Assembly (NCBI GenBank): GCA_016177705.1
Contig: JACOUT010000003.1
Location: forward strand, 682,001-746,000
Direction: 5' to 3'
DNA from: Deltaproteobacteria bacterium
Lineage (GTDB): Bacteria > Myxococcota > UBA727 > VGSZ01
Length of the DNA: 64,000 nt
In this document: positions 37,019-46,253 of the stretch, piece by piece
Layout: each line of letters begins with the position of its first letter
Numbering within the stretch: position 1 is the first letter of the stretch
The notes under the pieces: generated by a model
Database searches by the model: none
Told to the model about the DNA's origin: nothing
The model's input: the letters and a program-made list of their open reading frames with translations, nothing else
Position numbers and translations under genes: made by a program

Positions 37019-37962
37019 GCGCCGCCCGGCGCGCGCGCCCGGCGCTCGCGCACGAGCGACGCGAGGATGGCGAGCGCGAGCAGCCCGCCGATGACGCCGA
37101 GCGACACCGCGATGGGCACCTTGACGACGCCCGCGAGCAGAAGCTTGCCGCCGACGAAGAACAGGATGCCGGCGAGCGCGAGCTTGAGCTCGTGGAAGCG
37201 CTCCACCACGCCGGCGAGCAGGAAGTAGAGCGAGCGCAGGCCGAGGATGGCGAAGATGTTCGAGGTGAAGACGATGAAGGGGTCGGTGGTGACGGCGAAG
37301 ATGGCCGGGATGGAGTCGACCGCGAACACCAGGTCGGTGAGCTCGATGAGCACCAGCACGACGAGAAGCGGCGTCGCCAGGCGGCGGCCGTCGACCCGCG
37401 CGAGGAAGTGCGCGCCATCGTAGCGATCGGTCGTCGGTACCAAGCGGGTAAAGGCGCGGAAGAACCAGCCTTCCTTGAGGTTCCTCGGCGGCTTGTTGAC
37501 GTCCCGCAGCATCTTCACGGCGGTGAAGACCAGGAAGGCGCCGAACAGGTAGAGCGCGCCGTGGAACTGGGCCACCAGCGCCGCGCCGGCGAACACCAGC
37601 AGCGCGCGCAACACCAGGGCGCCGAGGACGCCCCAGAAGAGCACGCGGTGCTGCACGGTCGCGGGCACCGCGAAGGCGGTGAACACCAGCACGAAGACGA
37701 AGATGTTGTCGACCGAGAGCGACTTCTCGATCAGGTAGCCGGCGAAGAACTCGCCGGCCCGCTCGGCGCCGAAGAAGTGCCACAGGCCGAGGTTGAAGAC
37801 GAGCGCGAGCGAGATCCACACGCCGCTCCATGCGGCGGCCTCCTTGAGGCCCACCGCGTGGGCCTTGCGGTGGAACACGCCAAGGTCGAGCGCCAACATC
37901 GCGAGCACGAAGGCGAGAAAGCCGAGCCAGAGGGCGGGGCTGCCGATGGTCGTGATCTCCAC
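36952..37962 (-). CDS. TerC/Alx family membrane protein
   Basis: 336 residues with about nine hydrophobic segments. Family motifs include ALDLGVFHRKAHAVGLKEAAAWS, EKSLSVDNIFVFVLVFTAF, and DLVFAVDSIPAIFAVTTDPFIVFTSNIFAILGLRSLYF. Members such as Alx are linked to manganese homeostasis and alkaline pH; TerC to tellurite resistance. A GTG start with GGAGG at five-base spacing is convincing. No yybP-ykoY manganese riboswitch is apparent in the 90-base gap. The last ~30 residues are basic and Ala/Ser-rich. It is divergent from a LysR-type regulator. Confidence 0.93.
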   Translation of the reverse strand: MEITTIGSPALWLGFLAFVLAMLALDLGVFHRKAHAVGLKEAAAWSGVWISLALVFNLGLWHFFGAERAGEFFAGYLIEKSLSVDNIFVFVLVFTAFAVPATVQHRVLFWGVLGALVLRALLVFAGAALVAQFHGALYLFGAFLVFTAVKMLRDVNKPPRNLKEGWFFRAFTRLVPTTDRYDGAHFLARVDGRRLATPLLVVLVLIELTDLVFAVDSIPAIFAVTTDPFIVFTSNIFAILGLRSLYFLLAGVVERFHELKLALAGILFFVGGKLLLAGVVKVPIAVSLGVIGGLLALAILASLVRERRARAPGGAQRATVRSWSTRAAGAPSSGTP

Positions 37963-38005
37963 GTCGCCTCCTTGGGGTCCTCCCTTGGATGGCGCGGGGC
38001 ACTGT

Positions 38006-38053
38006 TCGTTCCGGTATGAAATGCTAAGGATCTTGTTCTAGAAAACCGAACGA
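38006..38053. promoter_or_regulatory. Possible operator between terC and nhaR-like gene
   Basis: The 90-base divergent gap contains a near inverted repeat TCGTTCCGGT (38006-38015) and ACCGAACGA (38045-38053), with a TTCTAGAA palindrome at 38036-38043 between them. LysR-type regulators usually bind such dyads in the gap next to their own gene. Seen directly; its role is inference. Confidence 0.35.
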
Positions 38054-38955
38054 TGCTCGCCACGCTCAATTACCACCACCTGCACTACTTCTGGGTCACT
38101 GCGGGCCGCGGCACGCTGACGGGGGCGGCGCGCGAGCTGCGCGTCTCACCCTCCACCATCAGCACGCAGCTCAAGCTGCTCGAGGAGCAGCTCGGCGAGG
38201 CGCTGTTCGCGCGCCACGGGCGGCGCCTGGTGCTCACCGAGATGGGGCGGGTGGTGCAGAGCTACGCCGATCAGATCTTCGTGCTCGGCCAGGAGCTCAC
38301 GCATGCGGTCAACGCGCGTGGCGGCGGCTCGCGGCGCCGCTGCGTCGTGGGCATCTCCGATGCGGTCCCCAAGCTGGTCGCGCTGCGCCTGCTCGAGCCC
38401 GCCTTTCGCCTGAGCGAGGAGCTGCGCTTCGTCCTCGAGGAGCGAACGCCCGAGGAGCTGTTCGCCGGCCTCGCCGCCCACCGGCTCGACGTGGTGGTGC
38501 ACGACGCGCCGGTGCCGCCCGGCTCGCCCCTGCGCGCCTACAACCACCTGCTCGGCAAGAGCGAGGTCGAGCTGTTCGCGGCGCCCGCGCTGGCCGCGCG
38601 CCTGCGCCCGGATTTCCCGCGCTCACTGCACGACGCCCCGGTGGTGTTGCCGGCGCGGCCCTCGTCGCTGCGTGCGAGCGTCGATCGCTGGCTGGCGGAC
38701 GCGGGCGTGCATCCGCGCGTGCGCGCCGAGGTCGAGGACTCGGCGCTGCTCAAGGTGCTCGGCCAAGCCGGCCTCGGCGCGTTCCCCGCGCAGGCCGCCA
38801 TCCGCGAGGAGGTCGAGCGCGTCTACGGCGTGCGCTCCGTCGGCGTGCTCACGGGCGTGGAGGAGCGCACCTGGGTCATCTCGGTCGAGCGACGTGTGCG
38901 CCACCCGGCGGTCGTCGCCATGGTGGCGGCCGGGCGTGGCGAGCTGTTTGCCTGA
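38053..38955 (+). CDS. LysR-family regulator, NhaR-like
   Basis: 300 residues. The N-terminus LNYHHLHYFWVTAGRGTLTGAARELRVSPSTISTQLKLLEEQLGEALFARHGRRLVLTEMG-like block, with HTH near 15-45, is characteristic of the NhaR branch of LysR regulators. The rest is a two-lobe effector domain (VVGISDAVPKLVALRLLEPAF, FPAQAAIREEVERVYGV). NhaR proteins respond to Na+ or related ions; the ligand here is not known. It is divergent from terC and may control that gene. Confidence 0.9.
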   Translation: MLATLNYHHLHYFWVTAGRGTLTGAARELRVSPSTISTQLKLLEEQLGEALFARHGRRLVLTEMGRVVQSYADQIFVLGQELTHAVNARGGGSRRRCVVGISDAVPKLVALRLLEPAFRLSEELRFVLEERTPEELFAGLAAHRLDVVVHDAPVPPGSPLRAYNHLLGKSEVELFAAPALAARLRPDFPRSLHDAPVVLPARPSSLRASVDRWLADAGVHPRVRAEVEDSALLKVLGQAGLGAFPAQAAIREEVERVYGVRSVGVLTGVEERTWVISVERRVRHPAVVAMVAAGRGELFA

Positions 38956-38959
38956 GGCG

Positions 38960-40381
38960 TCAGGCGCGCTCGAAGCCGGTGCTGGCGCGCCGCCGATAGG
39001 CGGCCTGGTGGAACACCTTGTTGTGCTCGTCGTGGTAGCGGATCTCGACGTGGTTCTTGCTCGGATCGAAGCGCAGCGACGTGACGTTGTTGGTGGTGCT
39101 GGCCCAGTCGAACTGCTTGTTGCCGTTCAACCAGGCGACGAACGGGTGGCCGATCTGCGCCCCCGGCCCGGCCAAGACCTCGAGGCTATGGCTGCCCGGG
39201 CCGCGCGGGCTGACGCGCCCGATGGACGCCATGTGGAAGTCGCCCGACAGCCACAGCACGCCCGGGATGTTCTCGCCCTCGATGAACGACAGGATCTCGG
39301 TGCGCGCCTCGGGGAAGGTCTCCCAGCGGTCCTTGAGCGAGTTGGCGAACATGGTCGGGAACGTCGAGATGGGCACGCTGTTGGCCACCACCTTGAAGAG
39401 CGCGTCGCTCCCTTTGAGGCTCTGCTTGAGCCAGGCCATCTGCTCGTCGCCCAGGTACTTCTTGGGCGTCGCCGAGCGCACGCGCTCGCTGCGCGAATCG
39501 AGCATGAACAGCTCGACGGTGCGCCCGAAGCGCTGCTTGCGCCAGATGCGGTCGGGGCAGCCCTCCTCGCGACAGATGGGCATGTGCTCGAAGAAGGCGT
39601 CGCGCGCGGCGGCCAGCTTGCTTGGCTCCACCGTCTCCGGATCCCAGTCGTTGTCGACCTCGTGATCGTCCCAGGTAGCGAACAGGCCGGTCGAGGCGCG
39701 CAGCGCCTGGTAGCCGGCGCGCCCGAGGTTGTCCGACCAGCGCGCGCGGTAGTCGGCGGGCGTCTTGCTGCCGTCGGCGTAGACGGTGTCGCCGAGCTGG
39801 ATCAGCGCGTCGAGGTCGCGCCGAGAGCCGGCCGCGGCGAGCACGCGCTGGTCGATGCCGTTCATGGTGCAGCAGGTGGCGCCGAGCGTCACCGGCACCA
39901 GCGCGTCGTCGGCGGGCGCGGTCTTGAAGCGGCCGACGCGGCTCCTGCGCACCGCCTTGCCGCCCTCGAGCACGTAGAAGGCGTAGCGGTGCTCGCCGTG
40001 CGGCGTCAGATGGTCGACCGGCACCAGCAGCGGCGCCCCGTTCGCCGCCCCCTGTGTCTCCCCGGCGTCGTGACGCAGCACCTGGCGCCAACGCGTGCTC
40101 TCGTCTGCGCCGTCGGCGCGCCACACCACGAGCCGCAGCGGCGCGCTGCCGGCGTAGCGCGTCCACAGCGCCGCGCCGTCCGTGCCGACGCCGCCGGCGG
40201 CGACGCCGAGCGGGAAGGCCGCCGCGTCCTCGGGCAGGTCGGCCGGGTGCGGATCGTGCCCGCCGCCGGCGTCGGCGTGTGCCACGGAGTCCCGCAGCAG
40301 CATGCCGGCGGCGGTGGCCGCCGAGAGGCGCAGGAAGTTGCGTCGGGAGTGCCGCAGGTGGGAGTGGTGGCGTCGGAACAT
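38960..40381 (-). CDS. PhoD-like alkaline phosphatase, Tat-exported
   Basis: 473 residues from ATG 40381, which has GGAGG five bases before it. The N-terminus has a Tat signal: HSRRNFLRLSAATAAGMLL, with the twin arginines and FLRL. Then an N-terminal Ig-like domain and the phosphatase core: LGATCC, LIQLGDTVYADG, LFATWDDHEVDND and LWLSGDFHMASIG metal-binding motifs as in PhoD proteins (Ca2+/Fe3+ enzymes for phosphate diesters and monoesters). It is alone, convergent with the regulator gene. Confidence 0.92.
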   Translation of the reverse strand: MFRRHHSHLRHSRRNFLRLSAATAAGMLLRDSVAHADAGGGHDPHPADLPEDAAAFPLGVAAGGVGTDGAALWTRYAGSAPLRLVVWRADGADESTRWRQVLRHDAGETQGAANGAPLLVPVDHLTPHGEHRYAFYVLEGGKAVRRSRVGRFKTAPADDALVPVTLGATCCTMNGIDQRVLAAAGSRRDLDALIQLGDTVYADGSKTPADYRARWSDNLGRAGYQALRASTGLFATWDDHEVDNDWDPETVEPSKLAAARDAFFEHMPICREEGCPDRIWRKQRFGRTVELFMLDSRSERVRSATPKKYLGDEQMAWLKQSLKGSDALFKVVANSVPISTFPTMFANSLKDRWETFPEARTEILSFIEGENIPGVLWLSGDFHMASIGRVSPRGPGSHSLEVLAGPGAQIGHPFVAWLNGNKQFDWASTTNNVTSLRFDPSKNHVEIRYHDEHNKVFHQAAYRRRASTGFERA

Positions 40382-40480
40382 CGCGCCTCCGTGCGCAGGG
40401 TATCCAACAAAAATAGCCACTGACGAGGTGACGGACCAGGGCGGGATCGCCGAGCTGCGCGTGTCCGTGTCACCGGCCGG

Positions 40481-41869
40481 TCACAGCGAGTTGCCGACCG
40501 GCGTGTAGAATGAGGGCGAGCGCTGCTCGAGCGGGCTCGCCGCCACCTCGGCGCGCGCCACGATCGCGCGGTTGACCAAGAGGCGCAGGCCGACGCCGGC
40601 GCCGAACACCAGGCCGAGCGGGCTGCCGGCGCGCCACGGCTGGCCGGGCGTGGCGCCGGTCAGGTTGTCCCAGTCGTAGCCGACCCACGCGACGTCGGCG
40701 AACGCGACCAGGCCGGTGTCGACGTGCACTCCGAAGACATCGAAGCCGGCGACATCGGTGCGCAGCTCGCTTTGGTGGATGACCCTCAGCTTGCCGAGGT
40801 AGCGGCGGTCGCGCACGCCGCGCCCGATCCACTGACCGCCGAAGGCGCCGTAGTCCTTGGTGCCGCCGATCTCTGCGATCTCCTCGGTGGGCATGTCGCC
40901 CGCCGCCAGATCGACCAGCAGGCGGCCGGCATAGACGGTGTGCGGCGAGGCGGCCACCTGATCGTAGCCGTGCACGCTCAGGTTCATGCCGGCCCAGCTC
41001 CAGGTGCTGCCGAGCCACGGGTGCGCGCCCCGCACGGACGCCTCGACGAAGTAGCCGGAGGAGGGCGCAGGCTCGAAGTCGCGGTTGTCGAGCGTGACCC
41101 CGAGCTGCGGCACGCTCGAGACGCCGGGCTCGCCGTCGGGGTAGAGGCCGGCGTAGAGCGAGCCCGGCCAGGGACCAGGCTCGAGCAGCGTGCCCGGCAG
41201 GTACCAGCCGAGGCGCCAGCCGGTGAGCAGCTCCACGCGGTGCGGCTTGTCGCGCAGGCGCCAGCGCATCACCGTGTCGGCATGCGGGCGCACGTAGCGC
41301 ATTTGGTAGTAGCGCCGCACGAAGTCGTTGAAGCGCGGCTCGTCCTCGTCGAGGCCGGCGTCGAGCGCGAGCGCGCGCGGCTGCGCCTCGTCGCAGGTGA
41401 CGCCGTTGCCGTAGCCGCAGAAGGTCTGCGACACCGTCGAGAAGAAGCCGACGCGCGCCCACAGACGCAGCGGCAGGTCGAGCACCTGGATGCCCTCCCA
41501 GCGCAGCTCGTGGCGCTGCACCAGCTTCGACGTGAGGTACAGGCGCAGGCTCAGGTCGTCGCGCAAGGGCTCGACGCCGCCGTGGTAGTGGTGCAGCGCG
41601 AGCACCACGCCGCCGCCCAAGCCCTCATCGCTGTTGGCGACGCCGATGGGCACCGGCACGAACAAGAATTCGTGCTTGCTCGGGTCGTGGTGCCCTGGGC
41701 GCGCGAGCGCTGCGTGGTCGGGGGTGTCCGCGCTCACGTCGGCGGGATCGCGGGTGAAGCCGTCGGGCGCCTCGGCCCCGGACGGCTCCTCGGCGCGCGC
41801 GCCGACGGCGGCACCGACGAGCATCGTCAGCGTGACGGCGGCGAGCGTAGGCGACGGGCGCCGCAGCAC
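40481..41869 (-). CDS. Outer-membrane beta-barrel, Omp85/surface-antigen type
   Basis: 462 residues from a GTG at 41869 that gives a signal peptide (VLRRPSPTLAAVTLTMLVGAAVGARA); ATG 41824 is the alternative. After a short polar stretch the sequence is alternating aromatic/polar strands, with LGVTLDNRDFEPAPSSGYFVEAS, the D-N-R-x-x-x-x-P-x-x-G motif of Omp85 barrels, and a C-terminal phrase RAIVARAEVAASPLE. The length suggests a 16-stranded barrel with no POTRA domains. It lies 28 bases downstream of the 7Fe ferredoxin gene. Substrate unknown. Confidence 0.85.
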   Translation of the reverse strand: MLRRPSPTLAAVTLTMLVGAAVGARAEEPSGAEAPDGFTRDPADVSADTPDHAALARPGHHDPSKHEFLFVPVPIGVANSDEGLGGGVVLALHHYHGGVEPLRDDLSLRLYLTSKLVQRHELRWEGIQVLDLPLRLWARVGFFSTVSQTFCGYGNGVTCDEAQPRALALDAGLDEDEPRFNDFVRRYYQMRYVRPHADTVMRWRLRDKPHRVELLTGWRLGWYLPGTLLEPGPWPGSLYAGLYPDGEPGVSSVPQLGVTLDNRDFEPAPSSGYFVEASVRGAHPWLGSTWSWAGMNLSVHGYDQVAASPHTVYAGRLLVDLAAGDMPTEEIAEIGGTKDYGAFGGQWIGRGVRDRRYLGKLRVIHQSELRTDVAGFDVFGVHVDTGLVAFADVAWVGYDWDNLTGATPGQPWRAGSPLGLVFGAGVGLRLLVNRAIVARAEVAASPLEQRSPSFYTPVGNSL

Positions 41870-41897
41870 GGCGAGAACGCCCGTGTCGGAGCGTCGG

Positions 41898-42203
41898 CTA
41901 GAAGCCGAGCTCCTTCTTCCTGCCCTCGGCGCTCGGCAACGGATCCTGCTTCGACGAGATGGTCGGCAGGCCGCCCGATCGCTCGGCGTTGATCTGGACC
42001 CACGCCGTCTCGGCGGCCGGCACCTGCCGCTCCTCGAAGATGGCGTGCACGGGGCACTGCGGCTCGCAGGCGCCACAGTCGATGCAGGCGCCAGCGTCGA
42101 TGTAGAGCATCTCGGCATCGCCGTGGAAGCAGTCGACCGGGCACACGGTGACGCAGTCGGTGAAACGGCACTTCTGACAGTTGGAGGTGACGACGTAAGG
42201 CAT
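41898..42203 (-). CDS. fdxA: 7Fe ferredoxin ([3Fe-4S][4Fe-4S])
   Basis: 101 residues. The N-terminus MPYVVTSNCQKCRFTDCVTVCPVDCFHG and later CIDCGACEPQCPVHAIFEE carry the ligand arrangement of Azotobacter FdI-type ferredoxins: C-x7-C for the 3Fe cluster and the C-x2-C-x2-C-x3-CP for the 4Fe cluster. The C-terminal extension (NAERSGGLPTISSKQDPLPSAEGRK) is typical of the family. A much longer minus-strand open frame upstream is antisense to the 830-residue gene and not coding. Divergent from that gene over 111 bases. Confidence 0.94.
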   Translation of the reverse strand: MPYVVTSNCQKCRFTDCVTVCPVDCFHGDAEMLYIDAGACIDCGACEPQCPVHAIFEERQVPAAETAWVQINAERSGGLPTISSKQDPLPSAEGRKKELGF

Positions 42204-42314
42204 GTGATGGGGTCCGGGTTGGTGGCGCTGGCGTACCACCTTTTTTCGCCGGGAGCCAAATGCTCTTGTCGCCCGATAACCGCGGGGAGCGCCCCCGCGC
42301 CGCTCTGGAGCCCC

Positions 42315-44807
42315 ATGCCCACCGTCACCGGCCGCCCGAACCTGACGCCCACGCCCACGACCACCGGCGCGACCGGCGCCACCAGCGCGAGCGGCGTCAC
42401 GGGTGCCGGCGTCGTGCAGGGCACGACCGACCCCACCGCGACGCCGACCGCGCAAGGCCCCGCGCCCGCCGCCGGCCTCGAAGGCAAGCCGGTGCCCGTG
42501 GTCATCAACGGCTTTGGCGGCAAACCGCTGCCGACCGTCAACATCACGCTGACGCCGCAGCCGGGACAGGCGGGCTTCGGCGAGGCGCGCGCCGAGCTGG
42601 AGGAGGGCGGCTGGGTGCAGCGCGGCTTCATCGACGTGCGCTACCAGCCGGCGCTCGGCGGCGTCGACATCGAGGTCGAGTCGCGCCACGTGCGACCCTC
42701 CGACCCGGCAAGCTACGCGGGCGACGACATGCTGTTGACCCTGCAAGCGCGCGTGCGCGACGGCGGCGCCGAGCGCATCGTCACGCTCGCCGTCATGTTC
42801 GACGGCGTCATGAACCCCGACAAGACCTCGACGGCGCTGCGGCGCTTCCACGTCGACTACGACGAGGTGAACCGCTGGCTCAAGGCGAAGAACCCGCGGC
42901 TCGAGCTCGTCCCCGGCGACCCGCTCGCCGTCTACGCCATCTGGAAGAGCGCCGGTCACCAGTGGGGCGGCTTCTGCCGCGAGGGTTCCTTCGAGACGCC
43001 GGCGCCGCTCGGCCGCACCACCGCCATCGGCGCGCGCACCGGCCCCGTGGTCGCTCCAACCGAGACGGTGTCGATCCACGACGTCATCAAGCCGATCGAC
43101 ATCACGCTCAAGCTGCCCGATGCCATGGTGCAGCAGTACCCGCTGGTGCTCGACGACGGCGCCAAGTTCGTCTCGCGCCGCGAGCACGAGACCAAGTTTT
43201 GCCCGAAAAGCCTCGACGAGCTGGCCGACGTCACCCGCGGGCTGCTCGACCTCGCCGCCGCGGACTCGCGTGCCGCGGAGCAGCGGCTGTTGCAGATGTT
43301 CGGCGCCGACCCCGAGCTGTCGAAGGCGCGCGGTTACCCGGTGTCGGGGTGGAAGCTGCACACCACCGACCGCTACTACGCCAAGGACGCGCAAGGGCGG
43401 ATCCTCAAGGACGCCGCCGGCCTGCCCATCGTGGCGCCGATGTTCGACGTCTACCAAGACCGCTCGCAACAGAAGAACAGCTCCGGCGACGACCGCTTCC
43501 CGTTCGCGCGCAACAACATGGCGGTGCGCTTCAGAGACGGCGAGATCCACGCCGGTGCCACGCTCGGCACCATGGGCAAGCTCAACATGAAGACCCCGCG
43601 GGTGACCGATCCGTTCACCGCCATCCAGACGGGGCTCGAGCTGTCGCTCGACACGCGGCCGGGCATCTCCAAGAGCGGCGACGCCATGAAGCAGCTCGCC
43701 GACCTGCTCGACCACGCGCCCGCGCCCTACAACCCGCTGCGCGAGCAGAAGAAGGTTGCCTACGACCTCGCGGGCAGCGACGTGCTCGCCTCCGCCGTCG
43801 ACAACCTGGCCAACCGCTACAAGTTCACGCTCGAGCACGACAACGGCATGGAGCTCGAGGTCTCGCTCGACTTCGTGCACGCCGGCCTGATGTTCGAGGC
43901 AAAGACCGTCGAGGCGACCAAGGCCATGAGCGAGGCGGAGAAGTTCGACCACTACGCCGCGCTCTTGACGGCGCCCGACGCCACCGTGCTGTGCGTCTCT
44001 GGTCCGCAGAAGACCAGGGCAGGCGAGCTCAACACCGTCGTCATCGGCACGGCGCAGCCAAACGGCACGCTCGACCTCGCGCTCGCCAGCTTCTGGACCG
44101 ACGCGCAGGGTGCCAAGCACTGCAGCGAGCACCCGGCGGTGCGCTTCCCGCAGGTCGAGATCGAGATGGACCACGTGCAGGCGCGCTCCACCGGCCCGGT
44201 GCAGGCGGCCTACGCCAACCCGAGCGAGACCAAGAACCTCGAGAACGACGCCGATCAGGACAAGTTCCTGCAGGGCGTGCAGGACGGCGCCTCCATGGGC
44301 GGCCCGCCCACCACGCACCTGTGGGAGGACCTTGGTGACGTGAAGCTCTACCAGGAGCACAACTACGTGCAGCTCTCGGCCGCCGTGACGTCGTTCCGCG
44401 AGGCGATGTTCCCGCAGGGCGTGCTGCCGGCGCGCCAGAAGGCGGCGCAGGCACTCGAGCTGTCCGGCAAGGTGCCGGCGGCGCTGCCCGCGCTGTCGGC
44501 GTCCTTGCCGTGGATCGACGGGCGCACCGTCAGCGTCTCCACCGACTATCAAACGCGGCACCGGCTGACGGTGAGAACCGGCAGCGGCTACGGCAGCTCG
44601 AGCGGGCCGGCGGGCGGCACGGTGGCCAAGCCCTGCACGCTCTCGCTCGACTGGGACGGCTTCCCCATCAAGATCCCGCTCACCGGCCAGGAGAGCACCA
44701 AGGACGTCGCCACGCTGATCCAGCAGCGGCTCGATCAGGCGCTGTTCTTCACGGCGGTGCTGAGCGAGAAGAATGGCGAGTTCACCATCGAGCTGCAGCG
44801 GCGCTGA
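42315..44807 (+). CDS. Large protein of unknown function with Thr/Pro-rich N-terminus
   Basis: 830 residues from an ATG with GGAG four bases upstream. No signal peptide or membrane segment. The first ~55 residues are Thr/Ala/Gly/Pro-rich. A beta-rich stretch follows (VPVVINGFGGKPLPTVNITLTP, GGVDIEVESRHVRP). Residues ~400-620 contain AVRFRDGEI, RYKFTLEHDNGMELEVSLDFVHAG and PQVEIEMDHVQ, which loosely recall a CYTH/triphosphate-tunnel fold (VRxR, xYKxTLE, LD, ExE), though the motif order is not canonical. The C-terminus has LSLDWDGFPIKIPLTG. Function unassigned. Confidence 0.8.
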   Translation: MPTVTGRPNLTPTPTTTGATGATSASGVTGAGVVQGTTDPTATPTAQGPAPAAGLEGKPVPVVINGFGGKPLPTVNITLTPQPGQAGFGEARAELEEGGWVQRGFIDVRYQPALGGVDIEVESRHVRPSDPASYAGDDMLLTLQARVRDGGAERIVTLAVMFDGVMNPDKTSTALRRFHVDYDEVNRWLKAKNPRLELVPGDPLAVYAIWKSAGHQWGGFCREGSFETPAPLGRTTAIGARTGPVVAPTETVSIHDVIKPIDITLKLPDAMVQQYPLVLDDGAKFVSRREHETKFCPKSLDELADVTRGLLDLAAADSRAAEQRLLQMFGADPELSKARGYPVSGWKLHTTDRYYAKDAQGRILKDAAGLPIVAPMFDVYQDRSQQKNSSGDDRFPFARNNMAVRFRDGEIHAGATLGTMGKLNMKTPRVTDPFTAIQTGLELSLDTRPGISKSGDAMKQLADLLDHAPAPYNPLREQKKVAYDLAGSDVLASAVDNLANRYKFTLEHDNGMELEVSLDFVHAGLMFEAKTVEATKAMSEAEKFDHYAALLTAPDATVLCVSGPQKTRAGELNTVVIGTAQPNGTLDLALASFWTDAQGAKHCSEHPAVRFPQVEIEMDHVQARSTGPVQAAYANPSETKNLENDADQDKFLQGVQDGASMGGPPTTHLWEDLGDVKLYQEHNYVQLSAAVTSFREAMFPQGVLPARQKAAQALELSGKVPAALPALSASLPWIDGRTVSVSTDYQTRHRLTVRTGSGYGSSSGPAGGTVAKPCTLSLDWDGFPIKIPLTGQESTKDVATLIQQRLDQALFFTAVLSEKNGEFTIELQRR

Positions 44808-44992
44808 CTGCCGGCGCGCCTGTGATCGATGCACGGAATCGCCGCGCACGATCGCGAGGTCGACCGCGCGCCTGCTGCGATCTCGAGGTCGCACGCATGC
44901 CCACCCCAGGCAGAAGGGCGCATCCGGACGCGCCCGCACCGATGGCACGGAACCTGGAAATGATGTGGGTGAACCCCTCCCGAGGTCCCGCC

Positions 44993-46090
44993 ATGCTTAC
45001 CCTCAAGTCCACCCTCAAAGCCGCTCCCCTCTGTTGTTGTCTCTTCCTGCTCGCCGCCGAAGACGACTGCACCATCCGTATCATCGGGCCCGAGCCCGAT
45101 GATTGCGTTTCTCGGGACGAGTTCTGCCCCGACCTGCTGTGCGACGAGTACGCGGTCGACGAGAACGGCTGCGAGCTGTGTGAGTGCGTCGACCCGACCG
45201 ACCCCACCGAGTGCAGCTCCGACGCGGACTGCCCGGACGGCCAGTTCTGCGCGTTCGTCGAGGACTGCCCGCCCTGCGTGAACGCCGACCCTGCCTGCGA
45301 GATGGCCTGCCAGCTCGTCGGCATCTGCCAGGAGCGCATCGACGACCCGTGCGCCAACCTCGACTGCCCGCCCGGCACCTGGTGCGAAGTGACGGCCGAC
45401 GGCCAGGCCCAGTGCGTCGGCGAGCCCGGCTGCTGGTCGGACTTCGACTGCGCCGAGGGCGAGATCTGCATCTTCGACCAGAACTGCGCCGGCAGCCCGG
45501 GCGGCCTGGTCGCTTGCGCCGGCCAGTGCGTGCCCGCGGGCGCCAGCTGCGCCGACGTGCGCTGCGAGACCGGCACCCACTGCGAGGAGACCTCGCAGGG
45601 CCCGGTGTGCGTGGCCGATCCGAGCCAGTGCGAGGTCGACGCCGACTGCGGCACCAACCAGCACTGCGAGCAGACCTGCATGCCGGACCCGAACTGCCCG
45701 ATGTGCGACGTGTGCATGATGGTCGGCGTGTGCGTCGACAACGGCTGCCCGGCCCTGTGCGGCCCCGGCTCCGAGTGCGTGGTCAACCCCGACGGTACGG
45801 TCGGCTGCGTGCCGGTGGAGCCGCGCTGTTACTCGGACCAGGACTGCGCCCCCGGCACGGTCTGCAACGCCGCCGACATCTGCCTGCCGCCGCCCGAGTG
45901 CAACGACCCGACGCAGCCCTGCACCGACGTCTGCACCGGCTTCTGCGTGGCGCCCACCTGCACCGACGACACGCAGTGCCGGGCCGACGAGATCTGCGTG
46001 CTCGAGACCAACTGTGGCCCGTGCGACCCGGCGGGCGGCAACTGCCTGGTGCCCTGCTTCGTCGAGGGGCACTGCCAGCCGCGCCAGTAG
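44993..46090 (+). CDS. Cys-rich exported protein with antistasin-like unit
   Basis: 365 residues, preferred ATG at 44993 with GAGG upstream; ATG 44963 is the alternative. Signal sequence MLTLKSTLKAAPLCCCLFLLAA. The mature part has over 50 cysteines in repeats such as CSSDADCPDGQFCAF, CANLDCPPGTWCEV and CYSDQDCAPGTVC. The first unit CVSRDEFCPDLLCDEYAVDENGCELCECV resembles antistasin-type protease-inhibitor modules (the DxxGCxxCxC ending). There is no GE stalk here. Similar to the other Cys-rich proteins of the window. A strong hairpin lies 31 bases downstream. Confidence 0.83.
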   Translation: MLTLKSTLKAAPLCCCLFLLAAEDDCTIRIIGPEPDDCVSRDEFCPDLLCDEYAVDENGCELCECVDPTDPTECSSDADCPDGQFCAFVEDCPPCVNADPACEMACQLVGICQERIDDPCANLDCPPGTWCEVTADGQAQCVGEPGCWSDFDCAEGEICIFDQNCAGSPGGLVACAGQCVPAGASCADVRCETGTHCEETSQGPVCVADPSQCEVDADCGTNQHCEQTCMPDPNCPMCDVCMMVGVCVDNGCPALCGPGSECVVNPDGTVGCVPVEPRCYSDQDCAPGTVCNAADICLPPPECNDPTQPCTDVCTGFCVAPTCTDDTQCRADEICVLETNCGPCDPAGGNCLVPCFVEGHCQPRQ

Positions 46091-46120
46091 CTCGGCCGGC
46101 ACCAATGGGTGCCTGACGTC

Positions 46121-46156
46121 GCGCCCCGCCCGTGGCCTCGGCCACCGGCGGGGCGC
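46121..46156 (+). terminator. Strong hairpin, probable terminator
   Basis: GCGCCCCGCCCGTGGC (46121-46136) pairs with GCCACCGGCGGGGCGC (46141-46156) with one mismatch around a CTCG loop. It comes 31 bases after the Cys-rich gene stop. There is no T-run, as is common in GC-rich genomes. It separates that gene from the tolR-A-B operon that begins at 46254. Confidence 0.7.
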
Positions 46157-46253
46157 CGTCACTTCTGGTGCAGCACAGTGGCGCGGTGACTTCCCTGCGT
46201 GCCTTGGCTACAAGCTGAATCCTCCGGCGTTCTCGCCCGTTGGAGGAGTAGAC

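Noticed and set aside
42221..42246. GGTGG...CCACC stem followed by six T on the plus strand
   Set aside because: No plus-strand gene precedes it; it lies between two divergent genes, and the stem is only five base pairs.
41898..44948. Minus-strand open frame of about 1000 codons running into fdxA
   Set aside because: Only the last 101 codons match a protein (7Fe ferredoxin); the rest is antisense to the 830-residue gene.
44943..44958. TGGCAC-N5-CTGGA, resembling a sigma-54 promoter upstream of the Cys-rich gene
   Set aside because: The -24 box is perfect, but the -12 GC dinucleotide, nearly invariant in such promoters, is missing.
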